This document shows, in pieces, positions 9,501 to 16,578 of a DNA stretch of 23,387 nt. The notes under the pieces are model-generated. The model had not been told where the DNA came from, made no database searches, and saw nothing but the letters and a program-made list of their open reading frames with translations. Position numbers and translations under genes: made by a program. Within the stretch, counting starts at the first letter, position 1. Each line of letters begins with the position of its first letter. Source of the DNA: Chitinophagaceae bacterium (GTDB lineage: Bacteria; Bacteroidota; Bacteroidia; Chitinophagales; Chitinophagaceae); assembly GCA_947461495.1 (NCBI GenBank), contig CANHLV010000003.1, forward strand, positions 1-23,387, in the 5' to 3' direction.

Positions 9501-10345
9501 ATCTTGTAGGACCAAGTGGCGTTGATTTTGATTTGACTATTTATAACAGCGCAGGAACACAATTAAGTACAGCTTCGGGTGCAACTGCAACTGAAACGAT
9601 TTCATTGACCAACCAGGCTGCAGGTACTTATTACATAAAAGTATTTGGTTTTTCAGGTGCTCTTAGTGCAACATGTTACACCATTCAAGCTACTGCAACA
9701 ACAGTAACTTCTTGTGTAAGTACCTATGACAATACTGCCAACAATACTGCCAACAATGCTACCACAACGGCTCCTGTAATACCATTCAACACTAACATTA
9801 CTGGTCAAATCAGTACCGGTGGCGACGTGGATCAATACAAGTTTACAATCACTACAAGAGGAACCATTACATTAACTTTAACTACTTTACCAGCGAATTA
9901 TAACTTACGTTTGGTGAGCAGTAACGGTACTACTGTATTGGTAACATCATCAAGCACAGGTACTACCAACGAAACAATTAATTACACAGCAGCTGCTGGT
10001 GTTTATTATGCGCGTGTGTATGGTACAAATACCACAACATTTAATGCAACATCATGCTACACGCTTAAAGTGCAATTAGGTACAGCAACTAAAGAGTTGT
10101 ATACAGACAACTCTTTTGAAGTATTCCCTAATCCTGTTCAAAATATTTTGAATGTGGATGTAAAAGGAACTGATGGGGTTGCCGTAATTCAACTGTTTGA
10201 TATCAATGGTACACAGGTGATGAGCAAAAGAACATCTTCTGTAAGATCACAAATGAATCTATCTAAATTACCTGCTGGCATCTATTTAATGAAAGTGGTA
10301 AAAGATGGAGTTGTTGTTTCTAAAACTAAAGTGGTGAAACAATAA
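6512..10345 (+). CDS. Secreted reprolysin-like zinc metalloprotease with FnIII and PPC modules and a T9SS sorting domain
   Basis: A 1277-residue protein. Signal peptide residues 1-19 (ILSA before Gln20). A prodomain-like region is followed by a metzincin catalytic domain: zinc motif HEVGHQLGGNH at 345-355 (His345, His349, His355 ligands, Glu346 catalytic) and Met-turn TIMGY with Met377, as in M12B/reprolysin-like peptidases. A region with TDADGDALTYSW (about 450) looks like a PKD/cadherin-type module, then another Ig-like module (about 570-668), three fibronectin III repeats (670-761, 762-853, 854-946), two PPC-like beta modules (about 950-1065 and 1070-1190), and a C-terminal T9SS type A sorting domain (about 1195-1277, FEVFPNPVQN, then a GIYLMKV strand). 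It is thus exported by Sec and then T9SS to the surface or medium, and probably degrades extracellular protein. The ATG at 6512 is chosen over TTG 6470 because it starts the signal peptide. A strong terminator follows. Confidence 0.92.
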   Translation: MKKLLLSLLAISMLQILSAQQSKYWNAHFGTQSIVTDKAVSRLSFPKNFKLFDLNLQSLKQDLFTVVDNASSHTVVISLPNVEGQLEQFEMVEASNFEPALQARFPEIRAFSGKGITDKYATLKLSISPQGIQTMLFRTDKPNEFIEAYSQDHTVYAVFVSQRQPGQLPWACATEDRIMSEGINTLVMNSGATARSGGDLKTMRLAQSCNAEYSNYFGATSSAQVSLVLAAFNNTLTRCNGVYEKDLALHLNLIANTTSVIYYNAATDPYSTTLSSWNASLQSTLTSVIGEANYDIGHMFGSTGGGGNAGCIGCVCTNGSKGSGITSPADGIPQGDNFDIDYVVHEVGHQLGGNHTFSHSLEGTGVNKEVGSGITIMGYAGITSQDVANHSIAFYHQATIAQIQTNLAGKTCTINTSLAGTNATPVVAAVSNYTIPISTPFALTGSATDADGDALTYSWEQNDNSTVSGTSSVASITKASGPNWVSFSPTSSSTRYFPKLATILAGLNVSGPLTGGDAATNTEALSSVARTLAFRLTVRDNSPYSSTAPIKVGQTQFTDMTVTVSAASGPFVVTSPNTAVSWAGGSTQNITWNVASTTATPVSCANVKISLSTDGGLTFPTVLVASTPNDGTEALVIPTTPSTTARIKVEAVGNIFFDISNTNFTISGAAACGDPTGLTSSAIGDNVATVSWTAVANAISYAVDYKLNTATTWTSFSTAQATTTASLSGLTQGSLYNWRVRATCSTGSGNYVSANFTTTVPFVCNAPSGLTSSVTSSGATVTWSAVSGAASYAVDYKLNSSATWISAAAASATTSVTISGLSASSLYDWRVSTNCGTNGASGFSAAQFTTSAPFVCNAPAGLTSSTVTSSVATVSWTAVSGAASYVVDYKLSTATTWTSAATASTATSVTISGLTANSLYDWRVSTNCGTNGASGFSAAQFTTTAVSVCGTAFEPNETTATAAAITSGVVNSAAITTATDVDYFKITTSATSNIVYNLVGPSGVDFDLTIYNSAGTQLSTASGATATETISLTNQAAGTYYIKVFGFSGALSATCYTIQATATTVTSCVSTYDNTANNTANNATTTAPVIPFNTNITGQISTGGDVDQYKFTITTRGTITLTLTTLPANYNLRLVSSNGTTVLVTSSSTGTTNETINYTAAAGVYYARVYGTNTTTFNATSCYTLKVQLGTATKELYTDNSFEVFPNPVQNILNVDVKGTDGVAVIQLFDINGTQVMSKRTSSVRSQMNLSKLPAGIYLMKVVKDGVVVSKTKVVKQ
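8519..9349 (+). repeat. Three tandem ~276-bp repeats encoding fibronectin III modules
   Basis: Units 8519-8794, 8795-9070 and 9071-9349 (276, 276 and 279 bp; the third has one extra codon). Each begins around a Cys codon (8525, 8801, 9077), carries ATVSW/ATVTW and a YxVDYKL strand, and ends with DWRV or NWRV. Units 2 and 3 remain very similar even at silent positions (both contain the same run ACTTCAGTAACGATCAGCGG), so they look like a recent duplication. Unit 1 is more diverged. Confidence 0.9.
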
Positions 10346-10391
10346 TTTGATGCTAGATTCTTTTGAAAAAAGTTGAAGCGTTTTATAGAAG

Positions 10392-10422
10392 TCCCGGTTG
10401 CCTTAGGTAGCCGGGATTTTTT
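10392..10422 (+). terminator. Rho-independent terminator after the T9SS protease
   Basis: Arms 10392-10402 and 10406-10416 pair over 11 bp (two G-T) with a 3-base loop, followed by TTTTTT. It lies 46 bp after the protease stop and separates it transcriptionally from the TonB-dependent receptor gene. Confidence 0.9.
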
Positions 10423-10467
10423 ATGGGGACAGGTAACAGGTTTTTTATTTAGCGATGTTTCGTTGTT

Positions 10468-10517
10468 GTAATATTGCGATATTGCGATATTGCAATATTG
10501 CAATATCGCAATATTAC
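10468..10517. repeat. 50-bp self-complementary array of 8-bp units (GCAATATT type)
   Basis: Six tandem 8-bp units of the form GCRATATY fill 10468-10517. The whole block is its own reverse complement except for one base pair, which would be a G-T wobble in a hairpin. The symmetry follows from the unit, since GCAATATTGC is palindromic. It lies between the protease terminator and the receptor gene. The rest of the 10346-10711 gap (10518-10711) is AT-rich with no clear promoter match. Confidence 0.9.
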
Positions 10518-10711
10518 GTGTTCTCAACTCGAACAGCCAAATATTTCCACTAATGTTTCTTTAGTACCATTGAACTTTCTTCAACCTAATTTTTACACTC
10601 ATAAAATAATTTCAAGCGGTGGCTTTCAAGGCATTCGCTTTCTTTTTTATATTAATTCAGGCTTCAAATAAAAAAAGGATAATTTCACAATTCAAAAAAC
10701 TCATAATTGCA

Positions 10712-13700
10712 ATGAAAAAAATCACTCTTGCGCTGATTATTACTTTTCTGATTGTATTTGTATTTACAGAAAACACAATTGCTCAGGTAACCACGGCTAC
10801 TTTATCTGGAGTCGTTAATAACGAATCAGGACAACCAATACAAGGGGCCAACATTGTTATTGAATTCCAGGAAGCAGGAATCAAACAGATACTGATGACA
10901 AAATCAGACGGCAGGTTTACAATGCCCAACTTGAGAGTAGGTGGCCCGTATAAAATCTCAGTAACACATATTAGCCATGAGTCTACAAGCAATGACAATG
11001 TTTTTCTGGAACTTGGGTTAAACAATACCGTTGATTTTACCTTAAAAGCAGGTATTCAAAATTTGAATGCTATTACAGTTACTTCAGTTAAAAGCAACAT
11101 ATTTGATAATAAAAGAACGGGCGCATCAACTAACATTGGGAGCAGACAAATAAAAACAATGCCAAGTATTTCAAGATCTGCAGATGATTTTTTAAGATTT
11201 ACGCCTTCGGCTTCATCAACTTATAATGGTATATCATTTGCTGGAAGAAACGGACAATACAATAACTTCTCTTTGGATGGAGCGATTTTCAACAACCCTT
11301 TTGGATTGGATGCACCAACTCCCGGTGGACAAACAAACGCACAACCAGTATCCTTAGACGCTATTGATCAAATACAAGTTAACATCGCCCCTTATGATGT
11401 AACGCAAGCTGGTTTCACTGGAGCAGGTGTAAACACTGTTACCAAATCGGGAAGTAATAAAACGACTGGAACGGTTTATAGCTACTATAGAAACCAATCT
11501 ATGACAGGTAAAAAAGTAGATGGCAATAAATTTGTGATTCCTTCATTGTCACAATTTCAAGGCGGCGCATCTTTGGGCGGTGCCATCATCAAAAACAAAC
11601 TTTATTATTTCGCCAATATAGAAACAGAACAAAGAACTGATGAAGCTTCTGCTTATCAAGCGTTGAATACAAGTAATGCAGGTTTATCAAACACTTCAAG
11701 AGTTTTAGAACAAGACCTTATTGCTGTAAGCAATATCTTAAAAAACAGATTCGGTTATGAAACTGGTCCATACCAAGGTTATAATCTTGATCAAAAAAAT
11801 TACAAATGGCTGGCAAAAATCGATTGGAACATCAACAGCGTTCACAAACTATCGGTAACGTATAACGGCTTAGATGCTTCCAAAGAAAAGCCTGCTCATC
11901 CAAGTGCTCTCGGAAGAAGAGGTCCTGATTATACCACCATGCAGTTTAGAAATTCAGGATATCAGATTGTTAACAAATTGAATTCTTTTAGTACCGAATT
12001 AAAATCAAACTGGAAAGGCAACTACGCGAATAAAATGAGATTGGTCTATACTAGTTTCAACGACAGAAGAAATCCTTTTTCTACACCATTTCCTGTTGTG
12101 AACATTACAAAGTATGGAACCAGATATATCATTGCAGGTCACGAACCATTTTCAATCCACAACACACTTGATCAGAAAGCATTTCAGGCTACCAATGATT
12201 TCACTATTTATAAAGCTAAACACAGTATCACAGGAGGTTTGTCTTATGAGTCATTCAAGTTTGCGAATAGCTTTAACTTAACCGGTTACGGCCCTGCGAT
12301 ATTCAGTGATATGGATATTCAAACTTTCCTAGACAGTGTGCCTGTTGGAGGTGCAACAGTATTTGGAGCCTATCCACTTGATGTAGATGTAGCCTATGCA
12401 CAAAACAGAGCAAAGGCTGATAAATGGTCAACGTATTATTTAACCGTTGCTCAAATATCTGCTTATGTACAAGACGAATGGCAAGTGAATAAAAAATTGA
12501 AAGTGACTTATGGGGTAAGAGTTGACAAATCTTCTGTTTTCAATGCGAAATATGAAAGTGCTGACATCAACCCTGACGGAACTTTTGCAGGAACGTATAC
12601 CACAGGAACACCAACAATTGCTAACAATGATCCATTGGTAATATTTGATGCAAACGGCAATCCAATAACCAATGGTGTTGGTAAAGATTTAGACAATACC
12701 AAATTGCCAAAAGGAACTTTGGTTTCCCCACGACTTGGTTTTAACTGGGACGTAAAAGGAAACAAAACGTTACAGGTTAGGGGCGGTAGCGGTTTATTTA
12801 CCGGGAGATTTCCATTTGTATGGTTAGGCAATCATATTGGAAATCCATTCAGTTATTTTTACAATGCTACCGATAGCAAATTCCGCTGGCCACAAGTGTG
12901 GAGAACCAATATAGGTACAGATGTGAAAATGAAATCAGGTACCATTCTCACATTTGATGTAGCATACACCAAAGACATCAAAACCATGATGGTTAGAAAT
13001 TACAAACTTGGTAAACCAACAGGCACGTTGATTTCAGGTACAGGTGATACCAGAAGTATTTATACTGCTGCCGATCAAGGTCAAAACAATACCTATGTAT
13101 TTACGAATACCAATCTTGGATATCAATTCAATTTCAGCATGCAAGCGCAACGTAATTTCAAAAAAGGATTGTATGCAATGGTGGCGTATAATTATTTGAT
13201 TGCGAAAGATGCGAGTTCCATTTCTGCTGAAATATCAAGTGATGCATTCGACAGAAATCCAATTTTAAATAATGCTAACGAAGCAAGACTAACGCCGTCT
13301 TTATATGGCAACAAACATCGCGTAATTTCTGCCGTTTCAAAAAAATATGAATATGGAAAAGAGAAGAGCATGTCTACAACTATTTCAATGTTTGGCAGTT
13401 GGACGAGTGGTAATAAATACGCTTATGTATATGGTGGCGATATCAACAACGATGGTACTTCATCTAATGATTTGATGTATGTACCTACCAATGCTGAAAT
13501 TGATGTGATGAATTTTGATCCAGTTACAGATATTAATGGTGTATCTCAAGATGCAGCTGCACAAAGGGCCGCATTCAAATCATTTATTGAGCAAGATAAA
13601 TATCTGAGAAACAGAAGAGGTGCTTATACAGAAAAATATGACGCCGAAACACCTTGGTTTGGACAAGTGGATATGAAAATATTACAGGAGTTCAAAATCA

Positions 13701-13960
13701 AAAAAACAAACAACGCCATTCAAGTAAGTTTGGATGTTGTAAATCTTGGAAACTTATTGAGCAGCAAATGGGGTGTAAAGAAATATGCCAGCTCAACAGG
13801 TTATTATCAACCTTTAGCGGTTAAATTAAATAATGGTGTTACTCCGACTGGTTTTTATCCTGTTTATCAGTTTGATACCAATACCAAAACAACCTTTACA
13901 TCAAATCCGGAATTGCCTTCAAGATGGCAGATGCAGTTTGGTGTGAGATATATTTTTTAA
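10712..13960 (+). CDS. Oar-like TonB-dependent outer-membrane receptor
   Basis: A 1082-residue protein. Signal peptide residues 1-25 (FTENTIAQ), then a carboxypeptidase-regulatory-like Ig domain (about 26-115, with DGRFTMPNLRVGGPY), a plug domain (about 130-230, with GRNGQYNNFSLDGAIFNNPFG and the QVNIAPYDVTQAGFTGAGVN segment), and a long 22-strand-type beta-barrel ending in FGVRYIF, the aromatic terminus expected of outer-membrane proteins. The order of domains and the DVTQAGFTGAGVNTVTKSG segment match Oar-like TonB-dependent receptors of Bacteroidota, which import or export substrates across the outer membrane using ExbBD-TonB energy. No susD-like partner lies beside it, so it is not a typical polysaccharide-utilisation pair; the substrate is unknown. 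The ATG at 10712 is preferred to GTG 10619 because it starts the signal peptide. A bidirectional hairpin terminator follows directly. Confidence 0.92.
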   Translation: MKKITLALIITFLIVFVFTENTIAQVTTATLSGVVNNESGQPIQGANIVIEFQEAGIKQILMTKSDGRFTMPNLRVGGPYKISVTHISHESTSNDNVFLELGLNNTVDFTLKAGIQNLNAITVTSVKSNIFDNKRTGASTNIGSRQIKTMPSISRSADDFLRFTPSASSTYNGISFAGRNGQYNNFSLDGAIFNNPFGLDAPTPGGQTNAQPVSLDAIDQIQVNIAPYDVTQAGFTGAGVNTVTKSGSNKTTGTVYSYYRNQSMTGKKVDGNKFVIPSLSQFQGGASLGGAIIKNKLYYFANIETEQRTDEASAYQALNTSNAGLSNTSRVLEQDLIAVSNILKNRFGYETGPYQGYNLDQKNYKWLAKIDWNINSVHKLSVTYNGLDASKEKPAHPSALGRRGPDYTTMQFRNSGYQIVNKLNSFSTELKSNWKGNYANKMRLVYTSFNDRRNPFSTPFPVVNITKYGTRYIIAGHEPFSIHNTLDQKAFQATNDFTIYKAKHSITGGLSYESFKFANSFNLTGYGPAIFSDMDIQTFLDSVPVGGATVFGAYPLDVDVAYAQNRAKADKWSTYYLTVAQISAYVQDEWQVNKKLKVTYGVRVDKSSVFNAKYESADINPDGTFAGTYTTGTPTIANNDPLVIFDANGNPITNGVGKDLDNTKLPKGTLVSPRLGFNWDVKGNKTLQVRGGSGLFTGRFPFVWLGNHIGNPFSYFYNATDSKFRWPQVWRTNIGTDVKMKSGTILTFDVAYTKDIKTMMVRNYKLGKPTGTLISGTGDTRSIYTAADQGQNNTYVFTNTNLGYQFNFSMQAQRNFKKGLYAMVAYNYLIAKDASSISAEISSDAFDRNPILNNANEARLTPSLYGNKHRVISAVSKKYEYGKEKSMSTTISMFGSWTSGNKYAYVYGGDINNDGTSSNDLMYVPTNAEIDVMNFDPVTDINGVSQDAAAQRAAFKSFIEQDKYLRNRRGAYTEKYDAETPWFGQVDMKILQEFKIKKTNNAIQVSLDVVNLGNLLSSKWGVKKYASSTGYYQPLAVKLNNGVTPTGFYPVYQFDTNTKTTFTSNPELPSRWQMQFGVRYIF

Positions 13961-13980
13961 AAAATTCTTTTATTAATTGT

Positions 13981-14015
13981 AGAGCATAACTCATTTCAGT
14001 TATGCTCTTTTTTTT
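13981..14015 (+). terminator. Rho-independent terminator after the TonB-dependent receptor
   Basis: Arms 13981-13991 and 13998-14008 pair perfectly over 11 bp (AGAGCATAACT) with a 6-base loop, followed by eight T (14008-14015). The 3' arm overlaps the stop and last codons of the convergent gene at 14000-14290. Confidence 0.93.
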
Positions 14016-14290
14016 GACTCAAGCCATTGGAAGTAATCTTGTTTTTCAAGTTCAACAATTTGCTGTTGCCAATGCGCATTGAAATCAATAACAAAATGTG
14101 GTTTATTTAATTCCTCCTGTTCTTCCAGAAAAATCTGATACGCAAGTGGGTTGATGTTTTTTAAAAAATCTAAATACGTATCGTGATATTTTTTTCGCAA
14201 TAGAAAATATTCATATCCTTCTTGTTGGGTCAATTTTTCTTTTTGCATTAAAGTAAATAGTGTTTGCAAATCGGGGTTTTGTGGCATCAT
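14000..14290 (-). CDS. Small hypothetical protein
   Basis: A 96-residue soluble protein rich in Gln, Glu, Lys and aromatic residues, predicted mostly helical by composition, with no signal peptide or membrane segment. I do not recognise the family. ATG codons at positions 1 and 2 (14290 and 14287) are both possible starts. A TAAATTTT at 14304-14297 on the minus strand is one base from the Bacteroidota -7 element TAnnTTTG and would give a nearly leaderless transcript. The stop codon lies inside the terminator stem of the convergent receptor gene. The even amino-acid make-up, and the fact that the receptor terminator sits exactly at its end, argue for a real gene. Confidence 0.6.
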   Translation of the reverse strand: MMPQNPDLQTLFTLMQKEKLTQQEGYEYFLLRKKYHDTYLDFLKNINPLAYQIFLEEQEELNKPHFVIDFNAHWQQQIVELEKQDYFQWLESKKRA

Positions 14291-14337
14291 AATTAAAAAA
14301 TTTAGTCAAAAATAAAAGAGGTGTCCTCAATGAATTT

Positions 14338-14818
14338 GAGGTGTGTTATTTTCCCCTCCGTGGGATAAGGGTTAGCCACGTATGCACGAATTTTATTCAC
14401 CACACAAAGAAATACGATGGGTTTTTAAAATTTAGTCAATAATTTCTATTGCTCCCCTCTCACTCGGGAGAGGGGTTGGGGGTGAGGTAGCTTAAATTTT
14501 TTCAAATAAACTGAGCGATTGTCTAGCCACGAATCCACGAATTGTTTCATCGCTGAGATGATGAGGAAATAAAGATTACGCGGAGATTTTTAACCACGAA
14601 TTCACGAATTTTCATCTCAACACGAATTAAAATTTCAATATGTTTTGATGTTCAGCGTATTTTGATTCCTAGAGGTAATTTAGAGTTCTAATTCTTGAAT
14701 TTAATTCGTGAATTCGTGGCATCTCCCTTATCCTCCGAAGGAGATACATTTAAAGAATTTTTATGAATTACAAAATAATCCTTCGTGTACCTTAGCGCCG
14801 TCGTGCCTTTACGGCAAA
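14338..14818. repeat. Island of degenerate intergenic repeats with a large imperfect inverted repeat
   Basis: This fills most of the 544-bp gap before the archaemetzincin gene. A word of the form GCCACGAATTCACGAATT occurs in direct orientation at 14375-14393, 14526-14544 and 14594-14612, and inverted at 14703-14720. The outer copies are joined to GGATAAGGG (from 14362; inverted at 14724-14732), so 14361-14394 and 14701-14736 are imperfect inverted arms of about 34 bp enclosing about 300 bp. Inside is a C-rich/G-rich hairpin (14454-14461 with 14468-14475, 8 bp), followed by GGTTGGGGGTGAGG. A last degenerate segment (14781-14818) has a 5-bp hairpin, 14797-14801 with 14811-14815. No ORF or transposase lies within. 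Such words recur in intergenic DNA of many environmental bacteria as I know them; their origin is uncertain. Confidence 0.75.
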
Positions 14819-14834
14819 CCAAACTTTAAAATTT

Positions 14835-15464
14835 ATGAACAATAGAATTCTTTTCATCTTCATAACCTCTTGTGTACTTCTTTTTTCAAATTGCCTATCC
14901 GACTCCTCAAAAATTGTTACAAAGAAAAACGAATCTGTTTCCTCAAAAAAAGTATTTGATAAGAAAATAATCCTGTTGCCATTAGGTAAAATAAATAACA
15001 CCACCATCAAAAACATTTATGATTCACTACAACTAATTTTTCCTGATGTGGTTTTAATGAAAAAAGAACAAATGCCTGCGATTGCTTACACTGCACCAAG
15101 AAACAGATACAGAGCAGATACGCTAATTCACTGGATGAGCAGACGAGCAAACAAAAGTCAAGTGTTTTTAGGCATTACTTCTTTTGATATTAGTTCAACA
15201 AAAAACGACACACCTGATTTTGGCATCATGGGACTCGGGTATAGACCCGGAAACGCTTGTGTGGCATCAGATTTCAGGGTAAAAGTAAAATCCAATTTTT
15301 TCAAAATTGCAATTCATGAATTAGGACATACGGCCGGATTGAAACACTGTCCTGAAAAAACATGCTTCATGCGAGATGCAGAAAGTCATGATCCTACAGG
15401 AGAAGAGAAAGAATTTTGCAAGAAGTGCAAGGCTTTCTTAACTGAAAAAGGTTGGAAATTGTAG
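14835..15464 (+). CDS. Archaemetzincin-like zinc metalloprotease (M54 type), probable lipoprotein
   Basis: A 209-residue protein. The N-terminus has a hydrophobic segment (residues about 5-17) ending in LLFSNC (Cys20), a plausible though not canonical lipobox, followed by a Ser/Asp/Lys linker. The catalytic motif HELGHTAGLKHC covers 161-172 (ligands His161, His165, His171; catalytic Glu162). It is followed by Cys177, Met179 (CFM), and CKKC at 195-198. This is the archaemetzincin signature (HExxHxxGxxHC, then C-x-M, then CxxC), in which four Cys bind a second zinc beside the active site. The spacing between Met and the CxxC pair is 15 residues here, slightly shorter than the motif as I remember it. 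It is predicted to act in the periplasm or on a membrane surface as a metallopeptidase; the substrate is unknown. It has no operon partner; an intergenic repeat island lies directly upstream. Confidence 0.85.
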   Translation: MNNRILFIFITSCVLLFSNCLSDSSKIVTKKNESVSSKKVFDKKIILLPLGKINNTTIKNIYDSLQLIFPDVVLMKKEQMPAIAYTAPRNRYRADTLIHWMSRRANKSQVFLGITSFDISSTKNDTPDFGIMGLGYRPGNACVASDFRVKVKSNFFKIAIHELGHTAGLKHCPEKTCFMRDAESHDPTGEEKEFCKKCKAFLTEKGWKL

Positions 15465-15608
15465 ATGGGTTAAGTCTATTAATAACGCTTCTTTTTAATA
15501 CTTGTTTATTTTTTAAATAATCATTCTATTGACAACCAAGAAATTTTGATCATAATTAATAAGTTTTCACATAATGATTAACAAATTTGCTGTCAATAAA
15601 AGCAACAA

Positions 15609-15642
15609 AAAAGCTTATAAACATTGCTGTCTATAAGCTTTT
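15609..15642 (-). terminator. Terminator of the CAT tRNA gene (symmetrical hairpin)
   Basis: Arms 15609-15619 and 15632-15642 (AAAAGCTTATA and its complement) pair over 11 bp around a 12-base loop. Read on the minus strand, the hairpin follows the tRNA 3' end by 12 bases and ends in a run of six T. It could also serve the plus-strand metalloprotease gene. Confidence 0.75.
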
Positions 15643-15654
15643 CTTCATTGAGGG

Positions 15655-15728
15655 TGGGCCCACTAGGATTTGAACCTAGGACCCTCTGATTATGAGTCAG
15701 ATGCTCTAACCAACTGAGCTATAGGCCC
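15655..15728 (-). tRNA. tRNA with anticodon CAT (elongator Met or lysidine-type Ile2)
   Basis: The complement of 15655-15728 folds into a full 74-base cloverleaf. The acceptor stem GGGCCTA pairs with TGGGCCC (one T-G), the D stem is GCTC/GAGC, the anticodon stem TCTGA/TCAGA closes the loop CTCATAA, and the T arm is CTAGG-TTCAAAT-CCTAG, with discriminator A. The CCA end is not encoded (CCC follows), so it must be added after transcription. The paired first base (G1-C72) excludes the initiator tRNA. Elongator Met and Ile2 tRNAs share this loop and cannot be told apart with confidence by eye. Confidence 0.93.
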
Positions 15729-15769
15729 TTGCAAAATGAATAGTAATAAAACGAATTCATTTGCGAGGG

Positions 15770-15800
15770 CAAATTTAGTCAAAATGATATGTAAGTAAAA
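15770..15800 (-). promoter_or_regulatory. Bacteroidota-type promoter for the CAT tRNA
   Basis: On the minus strand, TAAATTTG (complement of 15770-15777) matches the -7 element TAnnTTTG exactly. TTTT (complement of 15797-15800) sits 19 bp upstream at the place of the -33 TTTG, with one mismatch. Transcription would start about 35 bases before the tRNA 5' end. Confidence 0.6.
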
Positions 15801-15917
15801 TTTTTTTTCGCCAACAACTCGGTTTATTTAAGATTAAGTACCCAATTCGGGGTATATTTTCTTATTTTTTATTAGATGCCGGATTAAATGCAGAATTTTG
15901 CCTCATATTTTATAATG

Positions 15918-16541
15918 ATGAATTCTATTGACAATATATTATTTGATTTGGGAAAGGTTTTACTCAATTTTAATAACGATAACGCAAAAAACTACTTTAA
16001 ACGCTTGGGCGTAGAAAATTACGAAGTACATGTTATTGAGCTACATGCACAAAATGTCTTTAATAAACTGGAAAAAGGCGAATTATCAGCCGAACAATTT
16101 ATAAAAGAAATCAGCAAAAAACTAAATGGTTTGGTTTCAGATACAGAAATTCAAAACGCATGGAACTCAATACTGATGGACTATAGGACAGAAAGCATGA
16201 AGCATCTCGAAAAACTAAAAAAAAGGTATAGTCTGTATTTATTAAGTAATACAAACATCCTTCATCATGAACAATTTAATAGCTTACTTTTCAATCAGTT
16301 GCAGGTAACAAGCTTGGATAGTTATTTTACAAAAGCATATTATTCACATCAAACCGGAATGAGAAAACCGGATAAGAAAATTTACGAATTCGTACTTAAT
16401 GATGCAGGAATTAAAGCAGAAAGAACGCTATTCATCGATGATTTGCCCGAAAACATAGCAACAGCCCAAATGCTTGGGTTCCAAACTCACCTGCTTTTAC
16501 CTGAAGAAAGGATAGAAAATCTTAAATCATTATCATTTTAA
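15918..16541 (+). CDS. HAD-superfamily (subfamily IA) hydrolase/phosphatase, YihX-like motif I
   Basis: A 207-residue soluble protein with all four HAD motifs. Motif I FDLGKV has nucleophile Asp10; the second Asp of the usual DxD is replaced by Gly, as in the FDLGN/FDLGG group that includes YihX. Motif II is LLSNTN (Ser113), motif III is RKPDKKIYEF, motif IV is FIDDLPENI. The alpha-helical insert between motifs I and II is the cap of subfamily IA. It probably dephosphorylates a small phosphorylated metabolite; the substrate is unknown. The start at 15918 puts Asp10 at the usual distance from the N-terminus; ATG 15915 is equally possible, and ATG 15888 would add ten residues. It is divergent from the tRNA and followed 37 bp later by the DUF4834 gene, which has its own promoter-like element. 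Confidence 0.87.
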   Translation: MNSIDNILFDLGKVLLNFNNDNAKNYFKRLGVENYEVHVIELHAQNVFNKLEKGELSAEQFIKEISKKLNGLVSDTEIQNAWNSILMDYRTESMKHLEKLKKRYSLYLLSNTNILHHEQFNSLLFNQLQVTSLDSYFTKAYYSHQTGMRKPDKKIYEFVLNDAGIKAERTLFIDDLPENIATAQMLGFQTHLLLPEERIENLKSLSF

Positions 16542-16566
16542 TAATTTTCAATTCCGATTCTCTGTA

Positions 16567-16574
16567 TAACTTTG
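16567..16574 (+). promoter_or_regulatory. -7 promoter element (TAACTTTG) just before the DUF4834 start
   Basis: An exact TAnnTTTG match ends 4 bp before the ATG at 16579. If used, transcription would begin at or within a few bases of the start codon, giving a nearly leaderless mRNA. No exact TTTG is seen about 20 bp upstream, so support is partial. Confidence 0.5.
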
Positions 16575-16578
16575 CTAC

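Noticed and set aside
10468..10517. Possible CRISPR-like or plasmid iteron array
   Set aside because: The units are 8 bp with no spacers, and no cas, rep or origin features are nearby. It is a simple self-complementary tandem repeat.
10474..10671. 65-codon frame starting in the 8-bp array
   Set aside because: Its first part only translates the repeat, and the rest is AT-rich with no recognisable motif.
10619..10711. N-terminal extension of the TonB-dependent receptor from GTG 10619
   Set aside because: It would put 31 residues before a normal signal peptide. ATG 10712 starts the signal peptide directly.
15521..15935. Repeated ATTCTATTGACAA word at about 15523 and 15921
   Set aside because: A 13-base match in AT-rich DNA, one copy within coding sequence; no further structure supports an attachment site or element.
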